Assembly (NCBI GenBank): GCA_016176815.1 | Contig: JACOWL010000020.1 | Coordinates: forward strand, 1-18,259 | Direction: 5' to 3' | DNA from: Candidatus Pacearchaeota archaeon | GTDB taxonomy: Archaea; Nanobdellota; Nanobdellia; Pacearchaeales; GW2011-AR1 | DNA: 18,259 nt | In this document: positions 6,867 to 13,525 of the stretch, piece after piece | How positions within the stretch are numbered: position 1 is the stretch's first letter | Layout: each line of letters starts with the position of its first letter | The notes under the pieces: generated by a model | Seen by the model: the letters and a program-made list of their open reading frames with translations, nothing else | Told to the model about the DNA's origin: nothing | The model's database searches: none | Program-made: the position numbers and the translations under genes

Positions 6867-7702
6867 TCAAAATTTCCTGCATTAAATTCTGTTTCTGCAT
6901 CAGCAAGCATTTTCTCTGCATCGCTCAAAAATTGTTCCGCTGCGCTGGTTTCTTCGCCGTCTGCTTTAGCTTCGGCTATTTTCAATTTAGCTTTTGCGAT
7001 TTCTTCTTTTGCATCTGCAATTTCTTCAGCAGCGTCTTCTTGGTCATCAATTCCAAGCTCTTGCTTAATTTTTATTTCAACTTCATCTCCGTCTTGGCCT
7101 GTCTCTACTTCAATCTTGATTTTTGTTTTCCCTTGTTCATTTTTAATCTCAATTTCAACTTCTCCAGTCTGACCGACTAAACTAGCCAAAATAGAATCAA
7201 TTAAAGCTTGCTGTTCAGGAGTAATCTGGCCTTCAATTTCTATTTTTATTTTTAAAGAGTTCTCTATTTCATCTATCTTATCATCAAGATCATCAAGATC
7301 CTCTTGTAATTCAAGTTGTTTTTTCAGTTCATCTTCTGCATTTTCTCCTGATATCTCTTGAATTTCCTCTTGAAGTTCAGCCATAATTTCTCGATATTCT
7401 TCAGCTGCATCTTGTGCATTATCCATATCTCCTTCATTAGCTTCTTTCTCCAACTCTGCTAATTTTTCGCATGCATTTTCAAGTTGTTTTTGAATTTTTC
7501 CATCAGTATCAGATGTTAAAGCAAGACTAACACTTTCCAAAAGTCCATCGGTAAAATAAAAGGGGCTGCTTGGTGAAACTCCTGCTTCTACTCCCGCGCA
7601 TATTCCCTCTTGGGGGCTTGTTTGAGCTGGGACAACTGGTATTGAAAAAATTAAAACAAATGCTGCAAACATTATTGCAAGCATACTTAATATTTTTTTC
7701 AT
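6695..7702 (-). CDS. Secreted acidic coiled-coil protein, DUF5667-like
   Basis: A 335-residue reading frame with a signal peptide (MKKILSMLAIMFAAFVLIFSIPVVPAQ, cleavage near residue 27). Next comes a DUF5667-like start, AGVSPSSPFYFTDGLLESVSLALT, then long charged helices (ENACEKLAELEKEANEGDMDNAQDAAEEY onwards) and a middle segment with alternating Glu/Lys/Ile beta strands. The protein is probably exported to the cell surface; its function is unknown. The last 57 or so residues (EILTMILDLILTILEADL...) are an artefact of a frameshift: the adjacent frame encodes a Ser/Asp/Gly tail ending at 6681. The upstream leader is unusual, with a TATA-like TTTTTATA near 7772-7779, a 15-codon ORF, a 7-bp hairpin and a strong Shine-Dalgarno. 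A second, larger DUF5667-type gene starts at 16515. Confidence 0.8.
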   Translation of the reverse strand: MKKILSMLAIMFAAFVLIFSIPVVPAQTSPQEGICAGVEAGVSPSSPFYFTDGLLESVSLALTSDTDGKIQKQLENACEKLAELEKEANEGDMDNAQDAAEEYREIMAELQEEIQEISGENAEDELKKQLELQEDLDDLDDKIDEIENSLKIKIEIEGQITPEQQALIDSILASLVGQTGEVEIEIKNEQGKTKIKIEVETGQDGDEVEIKIKQELGIDDQEDAAEEIADAKEEIAKAKLKIAEAKADGEETSAAEQFLSDAEKMLADAETEFNAGNFEENLEILTMILDLILTILEADLIQTAQVREVVLMMILEVIIQEALTILTILEAVLER

Positions 7703-7710
7703 TTTATTTT

Positions 7711-7758
7711 TTATTTGACCTCCTTACATTCCTGCAAAACAGGAATTGTTTTTTTCAT
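7711..7758 (-). CDS. Possible 15-codon leader ORF before the DUF5667-type gene
   Basis: ATG at 7758 begins MKKTIPVLQECKEVK and ends at TAA 7711-7713, eight bases before the main ATG. It contains the Shine-Dalgarno of the main gene, and a TATA-like sequence sits close upstream, so it could be a leaderless leader peptide coupled to the downstream start. Its small size makes chance likely. Confidence 0.25.
   Translation of the reverse strand: MKKTIPVLQECKEVK
7717..7725 (-). promoter_or_regulatory. Strong Shine-Dalgarno with long spacing
   Basis: AAGGAGGTC is a near-perfect match to an anti-16S sequence, but it lies 14 nt from the ATG at 7702, longer than usual. It supports this start, as no closer in-frame start is available. 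Confidence 0.6.
7728..7746 (-). promoter_or_regulatory. Hairpin in the leader of the DUF5667-type gene
   Basis: ATTCCTG and CAGGAAT form a perfect 7-bp stem around a 5-base loop, immediately 5' of the Shine-Dalgarno. It could modulate ribosome access; this is inferred from position only. Confidence 0.5.
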
Positions 7759-7826
7759 AATAATTCCATGTATAAAAACTATTTAATAAATCCTTGAAAC
7801 AAGAATGGAACAAGATGGAACAACTT

Positions 7827-8783
7827 CTATTTTATTTTCAACTTTATTTTATTTGTATTTCCAAAAGGAATTTTTTGTATAATGTTTCTTGCCTCAAGGT
7901 TCCGGATAACTCTGCTTAATTTGGCCTTGGAAAATTCTGTTTTTAACTGAAGCTGCTTTTGCCATAATTCTTTTTTATCCGCATTTTTTAATTCATCTAT
8001 TATTTTCTTTTCACTTTCCATAAGATGCTCTTCTATTATTTCTGATTTTGGTTTTCTTTTATTCCTAATATTCCTTGCTTTCTTGTATTTAATTTTATTC
8101 TTAAAATAAACCAATAAAAAGAAGATAACCATTAAAATAAGAATAATTGGCCAAATGTTAAATTTTTTTTTCAAAGGTTCAGAAATAACTGAAACTTCAA
8201 ATTTTTCATCTAATAACTTGTCTTCCCATTTTAAAACAATCCTCTGGCCGTCTGAATAAAGAAGTTCCTCTTCGGGGCTTATAAAAAATGATTTATCTTT
8301 GTTTGGCTCTTCTGGAATAACATGTCCCAAAGGCAATTTCAAAACAAAAAGAAACTTTTTGGTCTCAACAATCGGCTCATAACCAGAACGAAACATTAAT
8401 CTGTCTTGATTCAATTTAATTAAAGGATAACTTGAATCAAATTCTATTTTAAAAAAATGTTTTCCAATAAACGAATTTTCAAGACTGCACGAAATTTCTG
8501 TTTCCCCCGCTTTTTCTTTAGCCTCGCAGCTTTCCAGCTTCTTATCATCTAAATAAACTTGTAAATTTGATATTCCCGGAACCAAAAAGAAACTAATTGA
8601 ACTTTCAGATTTATCTGCATTTATAAAAATTTCAATGCTCTCGTGAACTTCATCTTCTGAAACTATTTCTGCTGTTTCCTGATAAGAGCCATAAACAATT
8701 GAAGAAATAAAGTTAGTTAAAAATGTTAAAATTAAAATTAGTAAGAAGCATTTAATTATTCCTCTATAAGTTTCTTTATCCAT
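7827..8783 (-). CDS. Membrane-anchored winged-helix regulator, COG2512-like
   Basis: I choose ATG 8783 (MDKETYRGIIKCF), giving 318 residues. The longer start at 8867 would overlap the divergent GTPase gene, and a TATA-like box lies about 20 nt before 8783. The protein has an N-terminal hydrophobic segment (CFLLILILTFLTNFISSIVYG), an extracellular beta-rich domain of about 180 residues with paired cysteines (ESCEAKEKAGETEISCS), one transmembrane helix (WPIILILMVIFFLLVYF), a basic stretch, and a cytoplasmic C-terminal winged helix (ELWQKQLQLKTEFSKAKLSRVIRNLEARNIIQKIPFGNTNKIKL). This order fits the predicted membrane-associated archaeal transcription regulators of COG2512. It may carry an outside signal to DNA. 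The target is unknown; the neighbouring divergent promoter is a natural candidate. Confidence 0.75.
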   Translation of the reverse strand: MDKETYRGIIKCFLLILILTFLTNFISSIVYGSYQETAEIVSEDEVHESIEIFINADKSESSISFFLVPGISNLQVYLDDKKLESCEAKEKAGETEISCSLENSFIGKHFFKIEFDSSYPLIKLNQDRLMFRSGYEPIVETKKFLFVLKLPLGHVIPEEPNKDKSFFISPEEELLYSDGQRIVLKWEDKLLDEKFEVSVISEPLKKKFNIWPIILILMVIFFLLVYFKNKIKYKKARNIRNKRKPKSEIIEEHLMESEKKIIDELKNADKKELWQKQLQLKTEFSKAKLSRVIRNLEARNIIQKIPFGNTNKIKLKIK

Positions 8784-8787
8784 TACG

Positions 8788-8812
8788 TTTTTAAGGTTAT
8801 TTGATTTAAAAG
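8788..8812. promoter_or_regulatory. Overlapping divergent promoters
   Basis: Only 33 bp separate the ATGs at 8783 (minus) and 8817 (plus). TTTTTAAG (8788-8795) lies 21 nt before the plus-strand ATG, and TTTTAAAT (8804-8811, minus strand) about 20 nt before the other, so each TATA box falls within the other gene's start region. Transcription from the two is probably mutually exclusive. Confidence 0.5.
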
Positions 8813-8816
8813 AGTT

Positions 8817-9734
8817 ATGCCGGTAAACGCTTCGCCAGAATATGGACACGCAGAAAAAGAATATCACCTAGCCAAGACTACGGAAGAAAAAATTGAAAAA
8901 CTAAAAAAAATGCTTTCTGTGGCTCCAAAACATAAAAGCAGCGAGAATCTAATAAAACAATTAAGAACCCGATTAAAAAAACTTCAGGGAGAAATAGAAA
9001 GAACAAAAAAACTTTCAAAAAGCAGAGGGGGAAAAACAGGGATAAAAAAATCGGAAATGCAGGCGGTGATTGTCGGCTTTTCAAGATCTGGAAAATCTTC
9101 ACTATTAAATGTCCTGACAAATGCAAATGCAAGAATTTCTGAAGCAAGATTTACAACAACTCACCCGATAATAGGGATGATGTCTTACGGCTCAACGCAA
9201 ATTCAGCTGATTGAAATTCCCGCCATTGATTCTGAGTTTTATGATAAAGGAACAGTTTATACTGCTGACAGCATTTTAATTTTAATCCAAAATCTTGAAG
9301 AATTAAAAAAAATAGAACCTCTCTTGCAAACGCAGGGAAAAAAAATAATTGTTCTGAATAAATCGGATTTATTGTCCGAATTAGAAAAAAGAAAATTAGA
9401 AGCAACTTTAAAATCAAAATATAAAAATTATGAATTTGTTTTTATTTCCTGTCTTACTTCAGAAGGGATTAAAGAGCTAAAAGAAAAAATTTTTAAAAGT
9501 TTTAATAAAATCAGAATTTATACAAAAGAACCTGGAAAACAAAAATCAGAAAATCCTATTATTCTTGAGCCGGAAACAACGATAAAAGAAGTTGCTGAAA
9601 AAATTTTAAAAGGATTTTCAGAAAAAGTAAAGGAGACAAAAATCTGGGGGCCTTCATCAAAATTTCCGGGACAAAAAGTCGGGCTCAAGCATAAATTAAA
9701 AGATTTGGATGTTGTTGAGTTTAAAACGAGATAG
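8817..9734 (+). CDS. DRG/OBG-like GTPase with TGS domain
   Basis: A 305-residue GTPase. An N-terminal helical, basic region (residues 1-78, with HAEKEYHLAKTTEEKIEKLK) precedes the G domain: P-loop GFSRSGKS (87-94), TTT (113-115), a degenerate G3 (IEIPA in place of DxPG, about 132-136), G4 NKSD (181-184), and a C-terminal TGS domain (about 238-303). Archaeal DRG-like proteins bind ribosomes or tRNA and are linked to translation. The altered G3 motif may slow or alter GTP hydrolysis; it may also be normal for this archaeal branch. The gene is divergent to the wHTH membrane protein, and its stop codon is the first triplet of a 59-bp tandem repeat. Confidence 0.88.
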   Translation: MPVNASPEYGHAEKEYHLAKTTEEKIEKLKKMLSVAPKHKSSENLIKQLRTRLKKLQGEIERTKKLSKSRGGKTGIKKSEMQAVIVGFSRSGKSSLLNVLTNANARISEARFTTTHPIIGMMSYGSTQIQLIEIPAIDSEFYDKGTVYTADSILILIQNLEELKKIEPLLQTQGKKIIVLNKSDLLSELEKRKLEATLKSKYKNYEFVFISCLTSEGIKELKEKIFKSFNKIRIYTKEPGKQKSENPIILEPETTIKEVAEKILKGFSEKVKETKIWGPSSKFPGQKVGLKHKLKDLDVVEFKTR

Positions 9735-9849
9735 TTTGAAAGCGACAAATTTTATTTCATTATAGCGACTTTCAAGGTATCGAGCAGAGGTAGTTTGAAA
9801 GCGGCAAATTTTTAATTATTATAACGACTTTCAAGCTGCCGAGCAGAGA
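9732..9849 (+). repeat. Two 59-bp tandem repeats with conserved stem-loop
   Basis: Units 9732-9790 and 9791-9849 both start TAGTTTGAAAGCG and end GAGCAGAG. Each holds TTGAAAG paired with CTTTCAA, extended by CG/CG across a one-base bulge. The first unit begins at the stop codon of the GTPase gene. An alternative pairing (CGACA with TATCG in unit 1; CGGCA with TGCCG in unit 2) shows a matched A-T to G-C change. It may be a 3'-end RNA structure. Confidence 0.8.
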
Positions 9850-9880
9850 TAAAATCTATTTTTTCAAAATAATAATTGAT

Positions 9881-10145
9881 TTAAATGAGGCTCTGTTGAA
9901 AATGTTTTGAATTCGTAACTTATTTTGGCTCGACGATTAAACAATTAAGGGCGAGCGTTTTGACTTTGACAACCATAAAGGTTGCAAGACAAACTTTTTA
10001 TTCTTTTATTAATATCCAAAGGCAAGGCGGGAGTAGGGCGCTTGCCTTTAGGCAAGCTTTAGCGGGAATTTGTCTTGCCACCATCCTTGTTGGTGGAATT
10101 CAAAACAGAAACAAAAAAGAGATTTTCAACAGAGCCCTTAAATGA
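9881..10145. mobile_element. MITE-like element 1 with IS6-like ends and target duplication
   Basis: The element (9889-10137, about 249 bp) has terminal inverted repeats GGCTCTGTTGAAAAT / ATTTTCAACAGAGCC. It is flanked by an exact 8-bp direct repeat TTAAATGA (9881-9888 and 10138-10145). The ends resemble the GGnnCTGTTG-type ends of IS6-family transposons, which make 8-bp duplications. No transposase is present, so it must be non-autonomous. Inside are small hairpins: CAACC/GGTTG (9970-9984), CTTGCC/GGCAAG (10041-10056), and CCACC/GGTGG near 10078-10095. Modules of it recur in element 2 in altered order and orientation. Confidence 0.8.
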
Positions 10146-10173
10146 AAAAAGTATTTAAAAAAATTCAACGCTT

Positions 10174-10536
10174 TCAATAAAGTAAAACATATCCTTCATT
10201 GGCGCAATAAAAATTATTTTTACCCTTGAGTATGTTCTGAGAATGAAATATATTTTCAGAAGTTGAATAAAAAACGCCCTTAACTGAATTAATGCCTTCT
10301 TTTTCAATGGCGACAATATTTGCTTTTTTCTTTATTGCTTTTTCATAAACAGCGAGATATAATCTCTCTTTAAAAGTAAGGGAGTTTCTATTATTTATTA
10401 ACCCCGTCATGTTTGAGAATATAATTTTAGATCGCGAAGTTAATCCATTTAAAGAAAATTTTCCAACTTCCTTGTCCGCCAGATTTTCCAAATTAAGATT
10501 ATTGCTCTTTGCGATCAATACTTGTTTTTTTGGCAT
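10174..10536 (-). CDS. Protein of unknown function, paralogue of the gene at 10607
   Basis: A 120-residue soluble-looking protein that I do not recognise. It has no signal peptide or membrane segment. The C-terminal half (KKKANIVAIEKEGINSVKGVFYSTSENIFHSQNILKG) aligns with the same region of the gene at 10607 (NANIAVIEKRNPGSIDGTFYSSSKNPICDSDLVRG), so the two arose by tandem duplication. The repeated pattern AN(I)...IEK...GxFYS suggests a small alpha/beta domain. A TATA-like TTTATAAA (10581-10588) lies 44 nt upstream of the ATG, implying a short leader without a clear Shine-Dalgarno. MITE-like element 1 ends only 28 bp beyond the stop. Confidence 0.65.
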   Translation of the reverse strand: MPKKQVLIAKSNNLNLENLADKEVGKFSLNGLTSRSKIIFSNMTGLINNRNSLTFKERLYLAVYEKAIKKKANIVAIEKEGINSVKGVFYSTSENIFHSQNILKGKNNFYCANEGYVLLY

Positions 10537-10606
10537 TTTAGTATCTGAAATTTTATCAAAAATAAAAAATTTTAAATGTTTTTATAAATTAAAACCCCCT
10601 AAATTA

Positions 10607-10930
10607 TCAGAATGTATGGTTTAGTAAAGTATAACTTCCTGGATAAAATAAAGCGGTATTGCTTCCCCTTACTAAATCACTATCGCAAATTGGATTCTTT
10701 GAACTTGAGTAAAAAGTGCCGTCAATTGAACCGGGATTTCTTTTTTCAATCACTGCAATATTTGCATTTTGCGATTTAGAGCAGTTATATAATTTTCCAT
10801 ATGCTTTATTATTAGATCCATTAACAGAAAAACTAAATTTCTTTTTAGGAACTAAATATTCTAAACTTAAATTAAAATGTTCACTATCTCCAATCAATAA
10901 ATCATGTTTAGTCCTTGTATTCTTTTTCAT
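10607..10930 (-). CDS. Protein of unknown function, paralogue of the gene at 10174
   Basis: A 107-residue protein, not recognised. It begins MKKNTRTKHDLLIGDSEHFNLSLEYL and contains NANIAVIEK and GTFYSSSKN, shared with the following gene. Two cysteines (YNCSKS and PICDSD) are present. No signal peptide or membrane segment is seen. The start is well supported by GAGGAGGTT (10937-10945) about 6 nt upstream, and TTTTAAAA (10966-10973) is a possible TATA box. It lies 70 bp upstream of its paralogue in the same direction, so the two may be co-transcribed. Confidence 0.65.
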   Translation of the reverse strand: MKKNTRTKHDLLIGDSEHFNLSLEYLVPKKKFSFSVNGSNNKAYGKLYNCSKSQNANIAVIEKRNPGSIDGTFYSSSKNPICDSDLVRGSNTALFYPGSYTLLNHTF

Positions 10931-10936
10931 TTTTTT

Positions 10937-10945
10937 AACCTCCTC
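10937..10945 (-). promoter_or_regulatory. Strong Shine-Dalgarno of the gene at 10930
   Basis: GAGGAGGTT at normal distance from the ATG. With the site at 7717 it shows that this genome also uses leadered, Shine-Dalgarno-led mRNAs. Confidence 0.6.
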
Positions 10946-11012
10946 GTTTATTTTAAATTTTGAAGTTTTAAAATAAGAAAAATATGCCTTTTAAATCTTT
11001 TGGTTTAGAAAT

Positions 11013-11972
11013 TTATTTAAAATTTTTCCTAATCGGTGAAATTATTTTTTCTAAATATTCTCCGGCAGCATTTTTTAAATCCATAGGATGCAATTTTCCG
11101 TCTGAATAAATTTTTTCAAGTTCTTCATAATTTTTAATTTTCAAATCTCCGCCAAATTTCTTGTCTCTTTTTATTTCAACTGCATTAAATTTTGGAAAAA
11201 TAATTAATTTAGCAATCTGCAAAACCGGATTTTCCTTGATTTCTTTTTCAGGACAATAAGCTCCTTTTATTGTGCTTTTAATTTCTTCATAGCTGTCCGT
11301 CACACTTATTCCGCTTCCCGAAATTGATTTTGACATTTTTTCTCCAGGTCCTTTCAGCGAGGTTATTAACGGAGTATGCAGGGCAATAAAATCATAATCA
11401 AGAATTTTTTTCAAGTCTTTTCCAATCATATGAACTTTTCTCTGCTCTATTCCGCCGAGGGCAACATCCGCTTTTAAATATTTTATGTCAGCAACCTGCA
11501 TCAAAGGATACCAAAGCTGAGATATCGTCGCATTTTCTATGTCTCTTGCAATTTCCTGCATGCTCCTTAGCCCTCGGTTAATTGTAGAATGCTGCGCCAA
11601 TTTCATAATTTCAAACTGGTATTCTTTAGAAAATTGGAAACTGCTTCCTAAAATTATCTCCGCATTTATTCCAATTGCTTTAATTGTCTTTTTCCACAAT
11701 TCAACCTCTTTTTTTATAGCTTCTTCATCTCCTTTTCTATTAAGCATTGCATGAATATCTGCCAAAAGAATTTTAATTTTAAATCCTGCTTTTTCCAAAT
11801 CCATTAATTTTGTTATTGTAACAAAATGCCCGAGATGCATTGGTCCGTTTGGCTCATATCCGCAATAAACAACAGGATTTTTCTTTTTCTTTAACAATTC
11901 CATCAAATCCTCTTCTGTAATAATTTCCTCCGTATTTCTTCTTACCAATTCTAATTTTTTATTTAATTCCAT
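11013..11972 (-). CDS. tyrS: Tyrosyl-tRNA synthetase, archaeal/eukaryotic type
   Basis: About 319 residues, the compact size of archaeal TyrRS. It is a class I synthetase: the HIGH motif is HLGH (in YEPNGPMHLGHFVT), and the KMSKS loop is intact (GEKMSKSISGSGI). QLWYPLMQVADIKYLKADVALGGIEQRKVHMIGKDL is the tyrosine- and ATP-site region typical of the family. It attaches tyrosine to tRNA-Tyr in the cytoplasm. I prefer the second of two adjacent ATGs (11972), because TTTAATAA (11994-12001) then lies exactly 21 nt upstream, as in other leaderless genes here; the alternative at 11975 adds one methionine. Its promoter region lies immediately next to MITE-like element 2. Confidence 0.95.
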   Translation of the reverse strand: MELNKKLELVRRNTEEIITEEDLMELLKKKKNPVVYCGYEPNGPMHLGHFVTITKLMDLEKAGFKIKILLADIHAMLNRKGDEEAIKKEVELWKKTIKAIGINAEIILGSSFQFSKEYQFEIMKLAQHSTINRGLRSMQEIARDIENATISQLWYPLMQVADIKYLKADVALGGIEQRKVHMIGKDLKKILDYDFIALHTPLITSLKGPGEKMSKSISGSGISVTDSYEEIKSTIKGAYCPEKEIKENPVLQIAKLIIFPKFNAVEIKRDKKFGGDLKIKNYEELEKIYSDGKLHPMDLKNAAGEYLEKIISPIRKNFK

Positions 11973-11993
11973 CATAAAAAGAAAGAATTTTAA

Positions 11994-12001
11994 TTATTAA
12001 A
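11994..12001 (-). promoter_or_regulatory. TATA box of the TyrRS gene
   Basis: TTTAATAA on the minus strand, 21 nt before the ATG at 11972. The MITE target duplication starts only 5 bp further upstream, so the insertion probably displaced any upstream element of this promoter. Confidence 0.5.
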
Positions 12002-12005
12002 CTTT

Positions 12006-12236
12006 ACTATGTATTGACTCTGTTGAAAATGTTTTGTCTCGCAACCTTTATGGTTGTCTTGCCACCCTCCTTGTGGTGGAATTCGTAACTTATTTTGACT
12101 TGGATATTAAACAATAAAGAGCAGGCAATTTCGTAAGACAGCCTCGGGTTGGAGGAGGGGGAACGAAGTGCTGGGGGGTGGGGCGAATAAATCCAAATTG
12201 AAAAAAAAGAAATTTTCAACAAAGCCCCACTATATA
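12006..12236. mobile_element. MITE-like element 2
   Basis: The element (about 12014-12228, 215 bp) has imperfect terminal inverted repeats: left GACTCTGTTGAAAAT, right the complement of GGGGCTTTGTTGAAAAT. Near-identical 8-bp direct repeats ACTATGTA (12006-12013) and ACTATATA (12229-12236) flank it. It shares GAATTCGTAACTTATTTTG, the hairpin CAACC/GGTTG (12042-12056) and CCACC/GGTGG with element 1. The right part is G-rich (several runs of 3-6 G, 12146-12183) and shares GGGTTGGA..GGGGGAAC with intergenic copy B. No transposase is present. It looks older than element 1. Confidence 0.65.
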
Positions 12237-12240
12237 AATC

Positions 12241-12248
12241 TTTATTAA
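12241..12248 (+). promoter_or_regulatory. TATA box of the first Lcl-domain gene
   Basis: TTTATTAA, 22 nt before the ATG at 12271. The same octamer lies 21 nt before the ATG of the paralogue at 18035. Confidence 0.5.
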
Positions 12249-12270
12249 TAATTTATTCATAATAAAGAAC

Positions 12271-12771
12271 ATGCAAGACAAAAAAGATCCCGTTTTTCCA
12301 AATTTTTTATGGATTATCTTAATTACATTAACGGTCGTTCTCTTAATTTTTTTGTTTCAGGAAAAAACAATGACTGGAAAAGTATCTGAAGATGCTGAAA
12401 TAAAATTAATAAATGACTGCGGAGAAGAAACTATTATTTATAATTTTGGAAATCAGTGCTGGCAAAAAAGTACAAAACCAGAACCTGCAAAAAACTGGAG
12501 CAATGCAGAAGAATACTGCCAAAATTTAGCTCTTGCAAATTACACTGACTGGAGATTGCCGGCGTTAGATGAATTATGGCCTATTAGAAATTATATAAAA
12601 ACAAACAGCGAATTATTTAAAGAATCGCGTTTCTGGACATCTGCTCCGCACAAACTTGAATACAAAAACTATCATGCATATGTGGACGTGAGAACAAATT
12701 ACAAAAACTACGCCCCAGATTTTAGAGACAGCTATGGAGTGAAGTGTATAAGAGATAATTTTATTGACTAA
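12271..12771 (+). CDS. Membrane-anchored Lcl/DUF1566-domain protein, copy 1
   Basis: A 166-residue protein with a short cytoplasmic N-terminus, one transmembrane helix (FLWIILITLTVVLLIFLF, about residues 12-29) and an external domain. That domain has the Lcl C-terminal/DUF1566 pattern: CWQKSTKPEPAKNWSNAEEYC, then NYTDWRLPALDELW, FWTSAP and a final YGVKCIRD. Four cysteines (DCGEE, QCW, EYC, KCI) probably form disulfides. The fold is related to C-type lectins and is common on archaeal and bacterial surface proteins; binding of a ligand or sugar is inferred. A close paralogue begins at 18035. The stop is one base from the stop of the convergent 4-TM gene. Confidence 0.8.
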   Translation: MQDKKDPVFPNFLWIILITLTVVLLIFLFQEKTMTGKVSEDAEIKLINDCGEETIIYNFGNQCWQKSTKPEPAKNWSNAEEYCQNLALANYTDWRLPALDELWPIRNYIKTNSELFKESRFWTSAPHKLEYKNYHAYVDVRTNYKNYAPDFRDSYGVKCIRDNFID

Positions 12772-12772
12772 A

Positions 12773-13228
12773 TCAATTGCTTTCTTTCAACTTCTTCTCA
12801 GCCCACAAACTATAAATTAATGCGGCCGCGGCTAAAATTGGAATTAAATAATAATGATTTTTGAATAAACTAAAATTAAAAAAATAAACTAAAATAAGCC
12901 ATAAATCAAAAAGACCATAAACAATCACTAAAGCAGTTAAAACCAATTCTTCTGATTTATATTTAATTTTGTCAACTTTTCTTGCAAGCCAAGCCCCGCC
13001 TTTAATTCCAAAATAAAAAATTATTAAAACAATAGGGGTCATAAAAAGAGGATTGCTTATTCCAAATAAATCCGCTATTGGTTTTAATATATTGCTTTCA
13101 AGACCTCTGCCCTCTGCAAAAATCACATCAAGAGATGCGTCAAGAATAACTAATATTGCCAAGATAATCCAGCCCGCTTTTTTTGATAACACAACTTTTG
13201 ATTTTTTAGCCGTCACTTCTTTTTTCAT
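12773..13228 (-). CDS. Four-helix membrane protein, possibly DUF5658-like
   Basis: A 151-residue protein with a basic N-terminus and about four transmembrane helices: WIILAILVILDASLDVIF, LFMTPIVLIIFYFGIKGGAWLA, LVLTALVIVYGLFDLWLILVYFF and YYLIPILAAAALIYSLWA. The first helix carries an internal Asp (ILDASLD) followed by EGRGLESNILKPI, reminiscent of the LD...E-NP pattern of archaeal DUF5658 proteins; that link is weak. Function unknown. It is convergent with the Lcl-domain gene, with a 1-bp gap between stops. A TATA-like CTTATATA (13253-13260) lies about 24 nt before the ATG. Confidence 0.7.
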   Translation of the reverse strand: MKKEVTAKKSKVVLSKKAGWIILAILVILDASLDVIFAEGRGLESNILKPIADLFGISNPLFMTPIVLIIFYFGIKGGAWLARKVDKIKYKSEELVLTALVIVYGLFDLWLILVYFFNFSLFKNHYYLIPILAAAALIYSLWAEKKLKESN

Positions 13229-13280
13229 AATATTAATTATAAATATAACTTCTATATAAGATTATCTTTCTTATAAAAAA

Positions 13281-13480
13281 TACCTGCTCACTTTGTTCGC
13301 AGAATTAATTTGCTCCGAAATAGACTTTGTCATATTTCTCCGCTGAAGAAAATTGTTACTAACACTAACTTTTAGAATTGGGATTAATTCTTCATTAGTA
13401 TATTTAGGGCAATCTTTTCCAAATCAGGCAAGCGATAACGATAAGCAATTTCATGAAATAAATTCAAAAATTAAGAGTTA
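13281..13480 (+). repeat. Dispersed intergenic repeat, copy C
   Basis: This occupies the gap between the 4-TM gene and the unknown gene at 13526. It starts CCTGCTCACTTTG, TTCGCAGAATTAATTTG, CTCCG. It continues with a TAGACTTTGTCATA...CGCTGA..AAATTGT string shared with copy A, and TTTTAGAATTGGGATTAATT shared with copy B. The end (GCAATTTCATGAAATAAA, about 13446) matches a GCAATTTCnnnAGA-like ending also seen in copies B and D. No ORF is seen. Confidence 0.6.
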
Positions 13481-13525
13481 AAATTAATTTATGAATTCAC
13501 TATTAAATATTTAAGGTAAATTGTC

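Noticed and set aside
8784..8867. Longer N-terminus for the membrane wHTH protein
   Set aside because: It would overlap the divergent GTPase gene by 51 bp and pass through both promoters; ATG 8783 has a properly placed TATA box.
9960..10145. 61-codon ORF within MITE-like element 1
   Set aside because: It spans internal hairpins and the right inverted repeat, runs into the target duplication, and shows no transposase-like sequence.
12007..12222. 71-codon minus-strand ORF within MITE-like element 2
   Set aside because: It covers the inverted repeats and G-rich part of the element and has no motif or ribosome-binding site.
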